61,917 bases of DNA, taken from the NCBI RefSeq assembly GCF_001468485.1, contig NZ_LODI01000001.1:117506-179422 (forward strand), in the 5' to 3' direction. This document shows, piece after piece, positions 20,147 through 29,499 of this stretch. Under the pieces are notes generated by a model. The model saw nothing but the letters and a program-made list of their open reading frames with translations, was not told where the DNA came from and searched no databases. The first letter of the stretch is position 1; each line of letters begins with the position of its first letter. The position numbers and the translations under genes are program-made. The stretch is from Pseudoalteromonas sp. H71. GTDB lineage: Bacteria; Pseudomonadota; Gammaproteobacteria; Enterobacterales; Alteromonadaceae.

Positions 20147-21106
20147 ATGCCTGCTAGTTTATGTTTAATTATTGCCACTTTTTTATGGGGCAGTTCGTTC
20201 ATAGCGCTTAAATACGCCATTGCCATTTACGATCCGGCATTAGTGATATTTTTACGTATGCTTACTACGCTCGTTATTTCATTGTGTTTATGGCGTTATG
20301 TTATTCGCTTTGAATATCAAAAAGGTGATTGGAAGTATTTAGTGGGCATGTCGCTTGCTGAGCCTTGCTTGTACTTTTTATTTGAAGGCCACGCAATGGA
20401 ATATACATCGGCATCTCAGGCGGGTGTTATTGTGTCGTGCTTGCCAATAATAATCGCATTTTTAGCATTTTTTATGCTCAAAGAATACATAAGTAAAGCC
20501 ATTGTGGTGGGCTTTACGCTATGTATTGGCGGCAGTATTTTACTTACGCTTCTCTCTCCTAGCTCAGAACAAGCGCCTAACCCTATATTAGGTAACTTTT
20601 TAGAGCTAATGGCTATGGTGTGCGCTGCTTTTTATACCGTTAGCATTAAACACTTAGCAAACCGGTATTCACCACTGACTTTAATTGCATTACAAGGCAT
20701 TAGCGGAAGTTTGTTTTTTGCCCCCTTTCTATTTTTTATTGACCTACCCAGCGAAAATCAACACGACCTAACAGCACTTATGAGTATTTTATATTTAGGC
20801 TCTTGCGTTACCCTAGGCGGCTACGGTATGTATAACTATGCCATTAGCAAGGTATCGGTGCTTACAGCGGCGGCGTATTCAAATTTAATCCCCATATTTA
20901 CACTTATTTTATCGGCTATTATTTTGGGAGAGGTACTTACACTTTGGCAGTGGCTTAGTATTTTTGTAGTCTTTATTGGCGTTATGGTTAGCCAGCGCCA
21001 TCAAGAGCTTGTTGTTGATATACCACTTAGTGAATCCGGTGAAGATATTTCTGCCGATACCAATAACCTCAAATCGGTGCCCGACGCTAATGCATCAAAG
21101 GGATAA
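20147..21106 (+). CDS. EamA/DMT-family transporter
   Basis: A 319-residue integral membrane protein with about ten hydrophobic helices in two EamA repeats. The first repeat opens with CLIIATFLWGSSFIALKYA; the second starts near residue 155 (ELMAMVCAAFYTVSIKHLA). Members export or exchange small metabolites, but the substrate cannot be read from sequence. The hydrophilic C-terminal tail (about 30 residues after VMVSQRHQ) is coded within DNA that also codes, on the other strand, the end of the sortase gene: the two reading frames overlap tail to tail by 106 bases. Confidence 0.9.
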   Translation: MPASLCLIIATFLWGSSFIALKYAIAIYDPALVIFLRMLTTLVISLCLWRYVIRFEYQKGDWKYLVGMSLAEPCLYFLFEGHAMEYTSASQAGVIVSCLPIIIAFLAFFMLKEYISKAIVVGFTLCIGGSILLTLLSPSSEQAPNPILGNFLELMAMVCAAFYTVSIKHLANRYSPLTLIALQGISGSLFFAPFLFFIDLPSENQHDLTALMSILYLGSCVTLGGYGMYNYAISKVSVLTAAAYSNLIPIFTLILSAIILGEVLTLWQWLSIFVVFIGVMVSQRHQELVVDIPLSESGEDISADTNNLKSVPDANASKG

Positions 21107-21594
21107 CAGGTAAGTAAATAAAGCCCCGGTGTGCGTAAAAAATCATGCTGCGATTGATGAATTATATCAACCGCCGTGACTGTATACTGCTGTAATTCCC
21201 CGCTTTGTAACTGCATAGTAAACTGTTCACCCACTTTAGCGTGCTGCAAAAACGCAAAGTGGGTGTCGTTATGGCCTGCTATTAACGCTCCCTTTTGGCG
21301 ATCACCCAATTCCCCAGCGGGCAAAAAATGGCTTGGTGCAAATGCTAAATTTCGACCACTCGCACCACCGAGCACACTTAATGTTTTATTATGCGATGGA
21401 AAATGAAGCTGCGCGGTTACAAAACTGTCAGCATAAAACCACGGTTTTACTTTTTCACTGGGCCGGCTTAGGGCTTGCTGCCACGCACGCTCAATAAGCA
21501 CTTGTGCAAACCATGCCTTTGTTTGCATATAAGCTCCGTGGCCAAACAAGCTGAGCCCTATAATTAATAGCCCTGCACTTAACCACTTTTTCAT
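21001..21594 (-). CDS. Class GN (marine proteobacterial) sortase
   Basis: Cysteine transpeptidase anchored in the inner membrane by an N-terminal helix (about residues 4-23). The catalytic triad is visible: His108 in IAGHNDTHF, Cys163 in YLLTCYPF, Arg176 in TDLRLLVS. The family is known from Gram-negative marine bacteria and acts on a single co-encoded substrate. That substrate is the next gene upstream: its TGA and the sortase ATG overlap as ATGA (21591-21594), which implies translational coupling. The gene ends inside the convergent EamA gene. Confidence 0.93.
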   Translation of the reverse strand: MKKWLSAGLLIIGLSLFGHGAYMQTKAWFAQVLIERAWQQALSRPSEKVKPWFYADSFVTAQLHFPSHNKTLSVLGGASGRNLAFAPSHFLPAGELGDRQKGALIAGHNDTHFAFLQHAKVGEQFTMQLQSGELQQYTVTAVDIIHQSQHDFLRTPGLYLLTCYPFDALASGTDLRLLVSAEISSPDSLSGISTTSS

Positions 21595-23597
21595 GTTTTA
21601 ACGCGTCTTTTTAATTTAAGTACACCAAGTGTTATAAGTAACATACTACCTAACATTATATGCAGCCTACTTTGACCATCGGTTTGCGGCAAACGCATTT
21701 TCATCCCTTGCGGCACTTGGTTAGCGACTTGAGCAGTTTGATCTGCAACGTCTTTAATTTGAGCATGTTCAATGGCAATAAACGCAGTAAATGGACTTAA
21801 TAGTTGATGCGTTAATGCTAATTTTTGCACCTTGTCTTTAACACTACTTTGCTCGTTATATAAAAGTAGTGACTTAATTTTTTGACGCGCCCACAGTTTC
21901 GCTATGCCTTGAGCACTTGAGCTATTTTGTGTGCTTAATTTAATACTTAAAGGCCCTTGTGCTGTTTGCCCTGTAAGTATCACACTTTTAGCATCATTAA
22001 GTTTTATAGCGACCATGATAGGCTCGCCAAAATATAAATCAGGTAAGGGTGATGGCCAAAAATCTAAAGGGTTACCGTTTTCATCGCTTAAAGCTAGCTC
22101 AGTAATGGCTGGGTGGGCGAGCTTATCAAATAACTGCTGCATTTTAGGCTGTACTTCTTGTGTGCTGCCAATAAAAGTAAATGTGCCTTTTCCTATATCT
22201 GCTGCACGGCGCATAAAAAAGCTATTAGGGGCGCTACCAATTCCTACTGTAAATAAACGGCTATCACCTAATTTAGCCTGAATATTTTTAAATAAAGTAG
22301 CTTCGTTACTTACACTGCCGTCGGTTAAAAACACCACTTGGCGTACAAAACCATCAAACGAACTGCCATCAAGTACCGCATCAAGCGCGCCTTGTATTTC
22401 TGTGCCGCCATCGGCCTCTAGGCTGTAAATAAAACGCTCAGCTCGGCGTAAGTTAAAATCACTGGCTATAAGAGGCCTATCACTCATGGCTGTGACATTA
22501 TTATCAAAACCAATAATGTTAAAGCTGTCGTCGCTTTCAAGTAACGACAGCGCATAAAATAACGCTTTTTTTGCCTGCTCAATAGACTGCCCATGCATTG
22601 AGCCTGAGGTATCTACTACAAATACCATTTCTCGGGGTAAGCGTTGAGTTTGCGTAAAGTGATCAGCAGGCGGCATTAGCATTGCAAGTCCGTATCGATC
22701 GCCATTGTCAAACTGCTGGGTAAAAAAGGCAGCTTGCGCGCTTTCTTTTTGCAGCGGTTTAAACTCAAGAACAAAGTCGCGGTTTATGGCATTTTGCTCG
22801 TTTAATGCAACGGTGTATTGGCCAAATGCAGGGTTATGAATATCTACGTTATGAAATTTAGAGTTTATATCCACCAACTCTAACCCAACGTCTATATCTA
22901 TATTTAAACTAAATTTACTACTAGGTTCGTCGTCATCGTTACACGCCGCGCTTTGTATACTGTAAACAGGGCTTAACCAGCCGCTTGGTGCAGTATTGAC
23001 GGGAGCTTGGTTTTGCTCATTAAACTCAACTTCACCGCTAATTGCGTGGTAACGTGGCGTAATGGTGGTAGGAAAACGAATGGCAAAAGTGCCACTGCGG
23101 TAACTAATAATTTCTTGATACTCAAGCTCAATAACCACCTGCTCACCAGGACCAATATTTGACACATTAGTGACAAACATATTTGCCCGTTGTTGACGCA
23201 CAAGTGCGGCCTGTTTCCCTGCCTTTTGTGCGTGTGCGTATTTTTTTTCAGCCTCTATTTTTTTATCAATTTGGCCTTTGATGACTCGCTCACCTACACG
23301 CATTGTCATGGCATGTACTGCACTTTCGTCGGGTAAGGGAAATACATAACGCGCATTCACCGCAAACGGGTTTTCGTTTTGATAAGTTTGCTTGACAACA
23401 ACATGGTTAATTAACCCTGTTACAGTCATTTGTGCGTCGCTTTTTAATATAATAGCTGGGCTAACGGGCTTACCTAAGGTGTCGGTTAGTTCAAGCTTTG
23501 GCGATTGCGCATAGCTGCTTTTGCTTGCTAATAGCGATATAGCCATGAATATAAAAATGCTTGCCTTAACAAGCATTTTGGTTGGGTTACTCAACAT
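21591..23597 (-). CDS. Sortase target protein with VIT and VWA domains and LPQTDG sorting signal
   Basis: Predicted substrate of the adjacent sortase. An N-terminal signal peptide (about residues 1-30, ending SSYAQ) is followed by a VIT domain (vault/inter-alpha-trypsin type: VKQTYQNENPFAVNARYVFP) and a von Willebrand A domain with MIDAS motif FVVDTSGSMHGQS. The C-terminus has all three parts of a sorting signal: LPQTDG at about residue 636, a hydrophobic helix and a basic tail KLKRRVKT. I prefer the ATG at 23597, which has GGAG eight bases upstream, over an ATG 16 codons earlier that overlaps the upstream gene. It is the second gene of the pdsO-target-sortase operon. Confidence 0.92.
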   Translation of the reverse strand: MLSNPTKMLVKASIFIFMAISLLASKSSYAQSPKLELTDTLGKPVSPAIILKSDAQMTVTGLINHVVVKQTYQNENPFAVNARYVFPLPDESAVHAMTMRVGERVIKGQIDKKIEAEKKYAHAQKAGKQAALVRQQRANMFVTNVSNIGPGEQVVIELEYQEIISYRSGTFAIRFPTTITPRYHAISGEVEFNEQNQAPVNTAPSGWLSPVYSIQSAACNDDDEPSSKFSLNIDIDVGLELVDINSKFHNVDIHNPAFGQYTVALNEQNAINRDFVLEFKPLQKESAQAAFFTQQFDNGDRYGLAMLMPPADHFTQTQRLPREMVFVVDTSGSMHGQSIEQAKKALFYALSLLESDDSFNIIGFDNNVTAMSDRPLIASDFNLRRAERFIYSLEADGGTEIQGALDAVLDGSSFDGFVRQVVFLTDGSVSNEATLFKNIQAKLGDSRLFTVGIGSAPNSFFMRRAADIGKGTFTFIGSTQEVQPKMQQLFDKLAHPAITELALSDENGNPLDFWPSPLPDLYFGEPIMVAIKLNDAKSVILTGQTAQGPLSIKLSTQNSSSAQGIAKLWARQKIKSLLLYNEQSSVKDKVQKLALTHQLLSPFTAFIAIEHAQIKDVADQTAQVANQVPQGMKMRLPQTDGQSRLHIMLGSMLLITLGVLKLKRRVKT

Positions 23598-23622
23598 AAA
23601 ATCACTCCATCGAACGCTAAAG

Positions 23623-24357
23623 TTAGTTACTCGCCGTTTGGCCATTTACAGATGTTAGTGAACGGGTAGTCAGCGTTACTCGACGGTCAAAAAAGTTATC
23701 TTCTAGGGTATTACTGTTTGCCAGTGTGTGTTGCTCACCAAAGGCTTGCGCGCTTAAACGTGTGTGGCTAACGCCGTGTTTTATTAAATAACTTTGCACT
23801 GCATTTACACGTTTTTTAGACAGTAAAAAATTAGCCTGTTCATCTCCTCGTTGGTCGGCAAAGCCACTTAAATCAAGCGCTAATTGAGGTTGGTTGTTTA
23901 AAAGCACAACTAACTGGTCGAGCTGTTTAGCGAAGTGGGGGGCTATTGCGCTTGAACCCGTTTTAAATTGAACGGTCATCGCAAGCAGGTTATTAATTTG
24001 AGATTGTGTTAACTGCTCATTTTGCTGTGCAAGGACCTCTAACTGCTGCTCTAACAGATTGTTATGATTAAGCACATGTTGGTAATCTTTAGTTTTTTGT
24101 TTCATTACTGCCAAGGCGCGTTGCTGCTCGTTAATTTTGTTGTCAGCAACCTTTGCATCCCCTATTAATCCACCAGCAAATGCGCCTATAAATGCGCCAA
24201 TTGGTCCACCAACCACACCCCCAACAATCGCGCCTGCACCTAAGCCTATTGCAGTTTCTTGGGTTGCTTCTTTTGAGGGCGAGTGCTTAGACGTTGCTGA
24301 CAATGCCGGTGCAGAAAAACTAGCAACAAGCGTTAGCGCGATTAATGCCTTCTTCAT
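23623..24357 (-). CDS. pdsO: OmpA-family protein of the dedicated sortase system (PdsO-like)
   Basis: A 244-residue exported protein. The signal peptide (KKALIALTLVASFSAPALSA) is followed by a glycine-zipper segment (GLGAGAIVGGVVGGPIGAFI) typical of outer-membrane-inserting modules, a coiled coil, and a C-terminal OmpA/MotB peptidoglycan-binding domain (LDLSGFADQRGDEQANFLLS and SKKRVNAVQSYLIKHGV). It is first in the operon with the sortase target and the sortase, 25 bases before the preferred start of the target gene. It may hold or display the anchored product at the cell wall. Divergent from the two-component genes across 202 bases, which must hold both promoters. Confidence 0.88.
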   Translation of the reverse strand: MKKALIALTLVASFSAPALSATSKHSPSKEATQETAIGLGAGAIVGGVVGGPIGAFIGAFAGGLIGDAKVADNKINEQQRALAVMKQKTKDYQHVLNHNNLLEQQLEVLAQQNEQLTQSQINNLLAMTVQFKTGSSAIAPHFAKQLDQLVVLLNNQPQLALDLSGFADQRGDEQANFLLSKKRVNAVQSYLIKHGVSHTRLSAQAFGEQHTLANSNTLEDNFFDRRVTLTTRSLTSVNGQTASN

Positions 24358-24559
24358 AATATGATCCTTAAAATTGATGTTAACTTTGTGATGTTTTGTT
24401 TCGATAGATGTATTAAAACAACCTCAAGTGGCAACAAAGGGGATCAAAAATGGCAAACCGCTGAGCAATTGTGGCAAAAAAATGGCAATTGCCTTTTTAA
24501 CCGTACATAGCTAAAAAACTTCGATATAGTGCGCTTTATAATAAATAGGGGTGTGTAAA

Positions 24560-25249
24560 ATGAAAAAAATAGCCATCATTGAAGATGAAACCGCAATCCG
24601 CGAAAACTACATGGAAATGTTAGGCGCACAGGGCTATCAGGTAAGTGGTTACAGCGACCGCATAACAGCAGAAAATGCATTTAAAGACGCACTCCCCGAT
24701 TTAGCCATTGTTGATATAGGCCTTGGCCACGAAATTGATGGCGGTTTTTTACTATGCCAAACCCTGCGTACTTTATCTAAAACGCTCCCTATTATTTTTT
24801 TAACCGCACGCGATAGCGAAATAGACACAGTTTGCGGCCTGCGTATGGGCGCCGACGACTACCTAACAAAAGACATTAGCTTGGCTCATTTAGCTGCCCG
24901 AATAGGCGCATTGTTTCGCAGAATGGAAGCTCTTGAACAACCCGCCGATGCCAATGCACTTATAACCCGCGGGCAGCTGGTGCTCGACACGCAACGCATG
25001 CAAGTGTTTTGGCAGCAGCAATTAGTGGATTTAACCGTGACCGAGTTTTGGATGCTACATTCACTGGCGCAGCGCCCGGGCCATGTTAAAAGCCGTAACG
25101 ATTTAATGAGCGATGCAAAAATATATGTGGACGACAGCACCATCACCTCCCACGTAAAACGTATTCGTAAAAAGTTTATCGCCCTTGACTCGCAGTTTGA
25201 CTGTATCGATACCGTGTATGGCATGGGTTATAGGTGGGAGCAACATTAA
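24560..25249 (+). CDS. pdsR: Response regulator of the dedicated sortase system (PdsR-like)
   Basis: A 229-residue OmpR-type regulator: receiver domain (MKKIAIIEDETAIRENYMEM; phospho-Asp in LAIVDIGLG; Lys in YLTKDIS) and a winged-helix DNA-binding domain (LTVTEFWMLHSLAQRPG, TITSHVKRIRKKF, TVYGMGYRWE). The ATG at 24560 has AGGGG eight bases before it; an in-frame GTG three codons earlier is less likely. Its stop overlaps the kinase start as TAATG. It likely controls the divergent pdsO-target-sortase operon. Confidence 0.92.
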   Translation: MKKIAIIEDETAIRENYMEMLGAQGYQVSGYSDRITAENAFKDALPDLAIVDIGLGHEIDGGFLLCQTLRTLSKTLPIIFLTARDSEIDTVCGLRMGADDYLTKDISLAHLAARIGALFRRMEALEQPADANALITRGQLVLDTQRMQVFWQQQLVDLTVTEFWMLHSLAQRPGHVKSRNDLMSDAKIYVDDSTITSHVKRIRKKFIALDSQFDCIDTVYGMGYRWEQH

Positions 25250-27378
25250 TGCTTAGATTTGGCCTGCGCAGTAAGTTTATTGTGCTTTCTTGTTTTTTAT
25301 TTTTACTGCCATGGCTAGGTTACGAATATGTGTGGGAAATGGAAAAGTTTTTACGCCAAGGCCAAGAAAAAACCCTCGTAGGCACAACGCGTGCACTTGC
25401 CACTGCTCTGCACGAACGTCCTGCTTTATTTGACGAGCAAACCAACTTTCTAGACCAAGTAATAAAAGGCCGCGATTTATACGCCTATAACCTAAAAAAC
25501 CCTATTCAGCTCGATGGCAAACTAACCGACTGGGAACCCTACAAAGCGTTGTTCTGGCATTACGATAAACGCTATTTACAAAAAACCAATAAAAACCACC
25601 AAGCCAGCGATTTATCGTTCGACCACATGGTAGGTAAATTTGATAACTACTTATACGCCGTTTTTAATGTGACCGACAACACACTTATTTATCGTGCTAA
25701 AAACAGCTTAAGCATCACTAATAACGACCATTTAAAAATTGGTTTAAAAACCCCTGATGGCCAGTTTAATACGTATATCATAGCCCCTAGGCAAGACGGC
25801 TGGGTTAATGCATTTAATGCAAACACCAAAGCGCCATTTACAAAAATTCAGGGCTATTTTAAACGCACCCAAACAGGTTACACCGTTGAACTGCGCTTTC
25901 CGTTAGCCATGCTAGGAAACAAACTGGGTTTTGCTATTGTAGATACCGATAGCTTAAACGAGTTAACTAACGTTATGTCGACCTCTAACTTAAATAACCC
26001 AAGCGATTTAGGCTCGGTGCTAGTGCCTTCACCAGAAATTAGCCGAATTTTAAAAGGAATGGGCCACAGCGGCAGCCGTATATGGGTCGTAGACAATCAC
26101 CACCGCGTGCTTGCACAATCGGGCACCATTCAAAACGCTGATGGTGTATGGGCAGATGGCCTTAAAAATCAGCCGCCTCAAAATGCATGGCAACGTTTTG
26201 AGCAAACCTATTTGCACCCACTTTATTATAAAATTTTAACCCGCCCTGAAAACGAATTTATAGATACCCTACACGACGTAGCATCTATGCAAGGCAGTCA
26301 TTTAGCCAATGCACTAAAAGGCCAACCTGCATCGTCTTGGCGGCTCACCCCCGATAGCAAAGCCGTTATTTTATCAGCGGCCTACCCTATTTGGATTGAA
26401 GACAACGTTATTGGTGCAGTAATAGCAGAAGAAACCACCAACGGTGTTCGCACGCTTCGTAATAAATCGCTCGAAAAGTTATTTAACGTTATTTTAGCCG
26501 TCATGCTAATAGGGACTGTGACTTTATTCTTTTTTGCATCACGAATATCGAGCCGCATCAGGCGCCTTCGCGATACCGCAGAGCAAGCAATAGATGCACA
26601 AGGGCGTGTTACAGGCAGTATTAGTTACAGTGATTCTAATGATGAAATTGGCGACCTGTCGCGTAGCTTTGCAAATATTGTAAGCCGATTGGGCGGCTAT
26701 ACCGACTATTTAGAAAATATGTCGTCGCGTTTATCTCACGAACTACGTACGCCAGTTGCGGTAGTGCGTTCTTCTCTTGAAAACTTACAAAGTTTGGAGC
26801 AAACCGAGCTTAGTCAAAAATACCTCGATCGCGCCAGTGAAGGCGTAGAGCGCCTAGGTAAAATAATTACCACCATGAGTGAGGCTACTCGCCTTGAGCA
26901 AAGCATTCAAAGCAATGACCCCGAACCATTTGACCTACGCTCTGTTATTAACGGCTGTATGCAAGGGTATTTACTCACTTACCCTAAGCAATTATTTACG
27001 CTTGATATATGCCCAAATTCATTACCTATGCAAGGCGCACCAGAGTTTATAGCGCAGCTGCTTGATAAGCTCATTAATAACGCTTTGGAATTTAGTGAAG
27101 CTAACACAGCAATTGAAGTCAACCTGAAGCAAAGCGAAAACAAAGCAACATTAACGGTAAGTAATACAGGTACTTTATTGCCTGAAGGGTTGAGCGAGCA
27201 TATATTTGATTCTATGGTGTCTGTGCGCAGCCAGCACATGCAGCAACAACCGCATTTAGGCTTAGGACTTTATATTGTAAGGCTAGTGTGCGATTACCAT
27301 AAAGGCAGTGTAAGTGCGCAAAATAATACACAAAATAATGGGGTCACTTTTACAGTAAGTTTGCCGTTAGCAAATTAG
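25249..27378 (+). CDS. pdsS: Sensor histidine kinase of the dedicated sortase system (PdsS-like)
   Basis: A 709-residue membrane kinase. One N-terminal helix (about 10-27) and a second near residue 415 (FNVILAVMLIGTVTLFFFA) enclose a periplasmic domain of about 385 residues. Part of that domain (from IQLDGKLTDWEPY to YTVELRFPLAMLG, about residues 80-235) has the look of a CBM9-type carbohydrate-binding fold. A HAMP linker, HisKA (SSRLSHELRTPVAVVRSSLE, acceptor His) and HATPase (LINNALEFSEA, LGLGLYIVRLV) follow. The ATG at 25249 overlaps the pdsR stop. The signal could be a glycan at the cell surface; that is inference. Confidence 0.9.
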   Translation: MLRFGLRSKFIVLSCFLFLLPWLGYEYVWEMEKFLRQGQEKTLVGTTRALATALHERPALFDEQTNFLDQVIKGRDLYAYNLKNPIQLDGKLTDWEPYKALFWHYDKRYLQKTNKNHQASDLSFDHMVGKFDNYLYAVFNVTDNTLIYRAKNSLSITNNDHLKIGLKTPDGQFNTYIIAPRQDGWVNAFNANTKAPFTKIQGYFKRTQTGYTVELRFPLAMLGNKLGFAIVDTDSLNELTNVMSTSNLNNPSDLGSVLVPSPEISRILKGMGHSGSRIWVVDNHHRVLAQSGTIQNADGVWADGLKNQPPQNAWQRFEQTYLHPLYYKILTRPENEFIDTLHDVASMQGSHLANALKGQPASSWRLTPDSKAVILSAAYPIWIEDNVIGAVIAEETTNGVRTLRNKSLEKLFNVILAVMLIGTVTLFFFASRISSRIRRLRDTAEQAIDAQGRVTGSISYSDSNDEIGDLSRSFANIVSRLGGYTDYLENMSSRLSHELRTPVAVVRSSLENLQSLEQTELSQKYLDRASEGVERLGKIITTMSEATRLEQSIQSNDPEPFDLRSVINGCMQGYLLTYPKQLFTLDICPNSLPMQGAPEFIAQLLDKLINNALEFSEANTAIEVNLKQSENKATLTVSNTGTLLPEGLSEHIFDSMVSVRSQHMQQQPHLGLGLYIVRLVCDYHKGSVSAQNNTQNNGVTFTVSLPLAN

Positions 27379-27566
27379 TTGAATGATTTTTAGTCTTCAT
27401 TAGTTTTAACCTGCTCTAGCAGGGGGAACTAATAAGACTCAATTAAACCAAAGAGCTTAATACCAGCTGATTACAAATCATTAGTAAAACGACTAGCAAA
27501 GCAGAAAAATAGTGGGTAAACGGGCATAAAAACATAAACGTTATGCTCTGAAGTTTAATACCAGTG

Positions 27567-27905
27567 CTAGTTACTGACTTTTAAAGTTAAGTAAATATAA
27601 CCAATATATAAAATTACAAATACATACCCTACAGATATCAAACCATTAAGGCCCCAAACACCATACCAAAACTTACCATAAAAATAAGTACTCTTTCTTA
27701 ACTTGGTATTAAATAGTGCGATAGATGAAGGAATTAACAACAAGGCTGAAAAACCAAAAAGTGGCGCTACAAAAAACATTAAAAACAAGCCAATAGCACC
27801 TTCTGCTGAAGCGCTACTGTCAGGCGAAAGCGGAGCTAAGGCCCAAAACAAACACAAAAATGACACTATTGATGTCAATAAACCTAAAAATTGAATTGAA
27901 CGCAT
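27567..27905 (-). CDS. Small integral membrane protein, unknown
   Basis: Not recognised. 112 residues with three to four hydrophobic helices (for example FLGLLTSIVSFLCLFWALAP, GLFLMFFVAPLFGFSALLL and a C-terminal VGYVFVILYIGYIYL). The ATG has AAGGAAGG just upstream. It ends a run of four reverse-strand genes in a patch that is markedly AT-rich and codes only small membrane or exported proteins. It starts 13 bases after the stop of the next gene upstream, so the two form an operon. No function is suggested. Confidence 0.6.
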   Translation of the reverse strand: MRSIQFLGLLTSIVSFLCLFWALAPLSPDSSASAEGAIGLFLMFFVAPLFGFSALLLIPSSIALFNTKLRKSTYFYGKFWYGVWGLNGLISVGYVFVILYIGYIYLTLKVSN

Positions 27906-27918
27906 ACCTTCCTTGTTA

Positions 27919-28140
27919 TTACACCTTTATCAATCTTATGTCTTTAATCATATTCACGGACATTTTTGCCCACAAGAGAATACCAATAAAACCTAAACCA
28001 AGTAACAAGTAGTGCTTAATGTTGCTTAACCCATCAGCATACATAAAGATAATAAAACTGTACCCAAATAAAAACACCGCAAATAATGGGATGGTAATTA
28101 TTGCAGCAAATATTCTAAATTTACGTGATTGGCGAACCAT
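27919..28140 (-). CDS. Small integral membrane protein, unknown
   Basis: Not recognised. 73 residues: a basic N-terminus (MVRQSRKFR), a helix (IFAAIITIPLFAVFLFGYSF), a second helix (HYLLLGLGFIGILLWAKMS) and a positively charged end. AGGAAA lies six bases before the ATG. It is paired with the next gene at a 13-base spacing. Confidence 0.55.
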   Translation of the reverse strand: MVRQSRKFRIFAAIITIPLFAVFLFGYSFIIFMYADGLSNIKHYLLLGLGFIGILLWAKMSVNMIKDIRLIKV

Positions 28141-28262
28141 AGTATTTCCTAATTTTTATATGTAAAATTGGCTTAAAATGGTTGGCTAAAATGAAGCGAG
28201 GCGAACAGCCCGCTGATATTTAGCCTTTGTTAAATTACTCTTTATATTTTTGTTATTTCAAT

Positions 28263-28697
28263 TCAAAGACAATTTTTTATATTTTTGTTAAGAGAATCTT
28301 TTTCAAATGCTATAGAAACCATTGAAAGTTTCACCACCAGCTTTTCTCCCTTAAATAGAGCTAAGTCGGTTACTATCTCAGCACCATCAATATCGGAAAG
28401 TAAAATAGTTTCATCAATTTTTTTCCAGCCCGATAACCCTTTGAGTAAGATTAATTTACTGTCTATTTTGATTTCGTATTGACGAAAACTGGTTACCATC
28501 CACCAAGCAAAAGTAGATGTTGTAAACAAAGCTAGAATTAGCGCCAAGAGTTGTTCAATTAGCGATAACGAAATATTGTTCTCACTAACTAATAAAAGAG
28601 CACCTGCGTAAATCAGAAAGAATCCGATAAAGTTAAATAGTAGTAAAAATATCGATTTAAAAATAATTTGAAAAACTGAACTACGGATAACAGACAT
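28263..28697 (-). CDS. Membrane protein with two helices and a PH-like C-terminal domain, unknown
   Basis: Not recognised. 144 residues: two hydrophobic helices (about 12-33 and 45-68) followed by a short beta-rich tail (RQYEIKIDSKLILLKGLSGW and LLSDIDGAEIVTDLALF) in the pattern of bacterial PH or YcxB-like domains. The gene is AT-rich compared with housekeeping neighbours. Intergenic sequence on both sides carries a related motif (GTTGGCTAAAATG at about 28180 and 28753), suggesting duplicated flanks. Confidence 0.5.
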   Translation of the reverse strand: MSVIRSSVFQIIFKSIFLLLFNFIGFFLIYAGALLLVSENNISLSLIEQLLALILALFTTSTFAWWMVTSFRQYEIKIDSKLILLKGLSGWKKIDETILLSDIDGAEIVTDLALFKGEKLVVKLSMVSIAFEKDSLNKNIKNCL

Positions 28698-28812
28698 AGA
28701 CTCTCTATTAATTTTACGCCCTAATAATGGGCAAAAAATTGTTGGCTAAAATGTTCAGGAACGAAAACAACCAACTGTTTTTTTTCCTTATTTATTAGCT
28801 TTTTAGGCATAT

Positions 28813-29499
28813 TTAATACTCAACATACTTTACAATATTGTTTATAAATAAACCCGTATTTTCAACAGAAAGATGTAATATCCAACGGATATGTGGGCTT
28901 TCTTTAGATGATACAAAAATACTAAATGGATCGTTAATACTTGAACCTACGCTATTAACAACAAACTTTGAATTAGGAACTGCATTTATAAACTCCTTAC
29001 AGTCCGAACAAAACCATAAAGAGTAAAATGGAATTCGGTTAATTAATTCAAATTCATTGGCGTTTAATTTTGATATGAAGTTCGTTAAATTATCAAAAAA
29101 CAGATCTTTATTATATTCACTAGGAAGGTAATACAGTGACACATATTCATTTTCATTTATTCGAGGGCAAGCATTACCAATTACAGATGACCAAAGATAT
29201 TTATCAGTTGAATCCTCTTTTCCTAAGGCATACTTTGTAATTTGACAGTTCCCGCGTGGGGTTTTGATCGGAGCAGATACGACTAGTGCAACATTGTGAA
29301 GAGTTAATTTTTTCTTTTCAGAAGTAGGACAGTAAAATATTGCATCAATATCTTCTTTAATAGGGACATTTAAGAAGAGTATATCTTCTTTTCCCGTAAT
29401 ATATTTACAGTGTGATACAGAGATTGTTTCAGCATACAATTTACTAGCAAAACTAGTAATCAGAACGACAAAGAAAATAAGTGTTTTACGATTTAAAAT
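28813..29499 (-). CDS. Exported protein of unknown function, probable AUU start
   Basis: Not recognised. Read from ATT at 29497-29499, the product begins with a complete signal peptide (LNRKTLIFFVVLITSFASKL, then YA and mature ETISVSHC) and has 228 residues. AGAGGA is placed about eight bases before this ATT, while no ATG, GTG or TTG in frame would include the signal peptide; the first conventional start (TTG at 29439) cuts it off. The mature part has four Cys in two pairs (SHCKYI, ITKYALGKED region, WFCSDCKEF), so disulphides are possible. It belongs to the AT-rich patch of small unknown genes. Confidence 0.55.
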   Translation of the reverse strand: MLNRKTLIFFVVLITSFASKLYAETISVSHCKYITGKEDILFLNVPIKEDIDAIFYCPTSEKKKLTLHNVALVVSAPIKTPRGNCQITKYALGKEDSTDKYLWSSVIGNACPRINENEYVSLYYLPSEYNKDLFFDNLTNFISKLNANEFELINRIPFYSLWFCSDCKEFINAVPNSKFVVNSVGSSINDPFSIFVSSKESPHIRWILHLSVENTGLFINNIVKYVEY

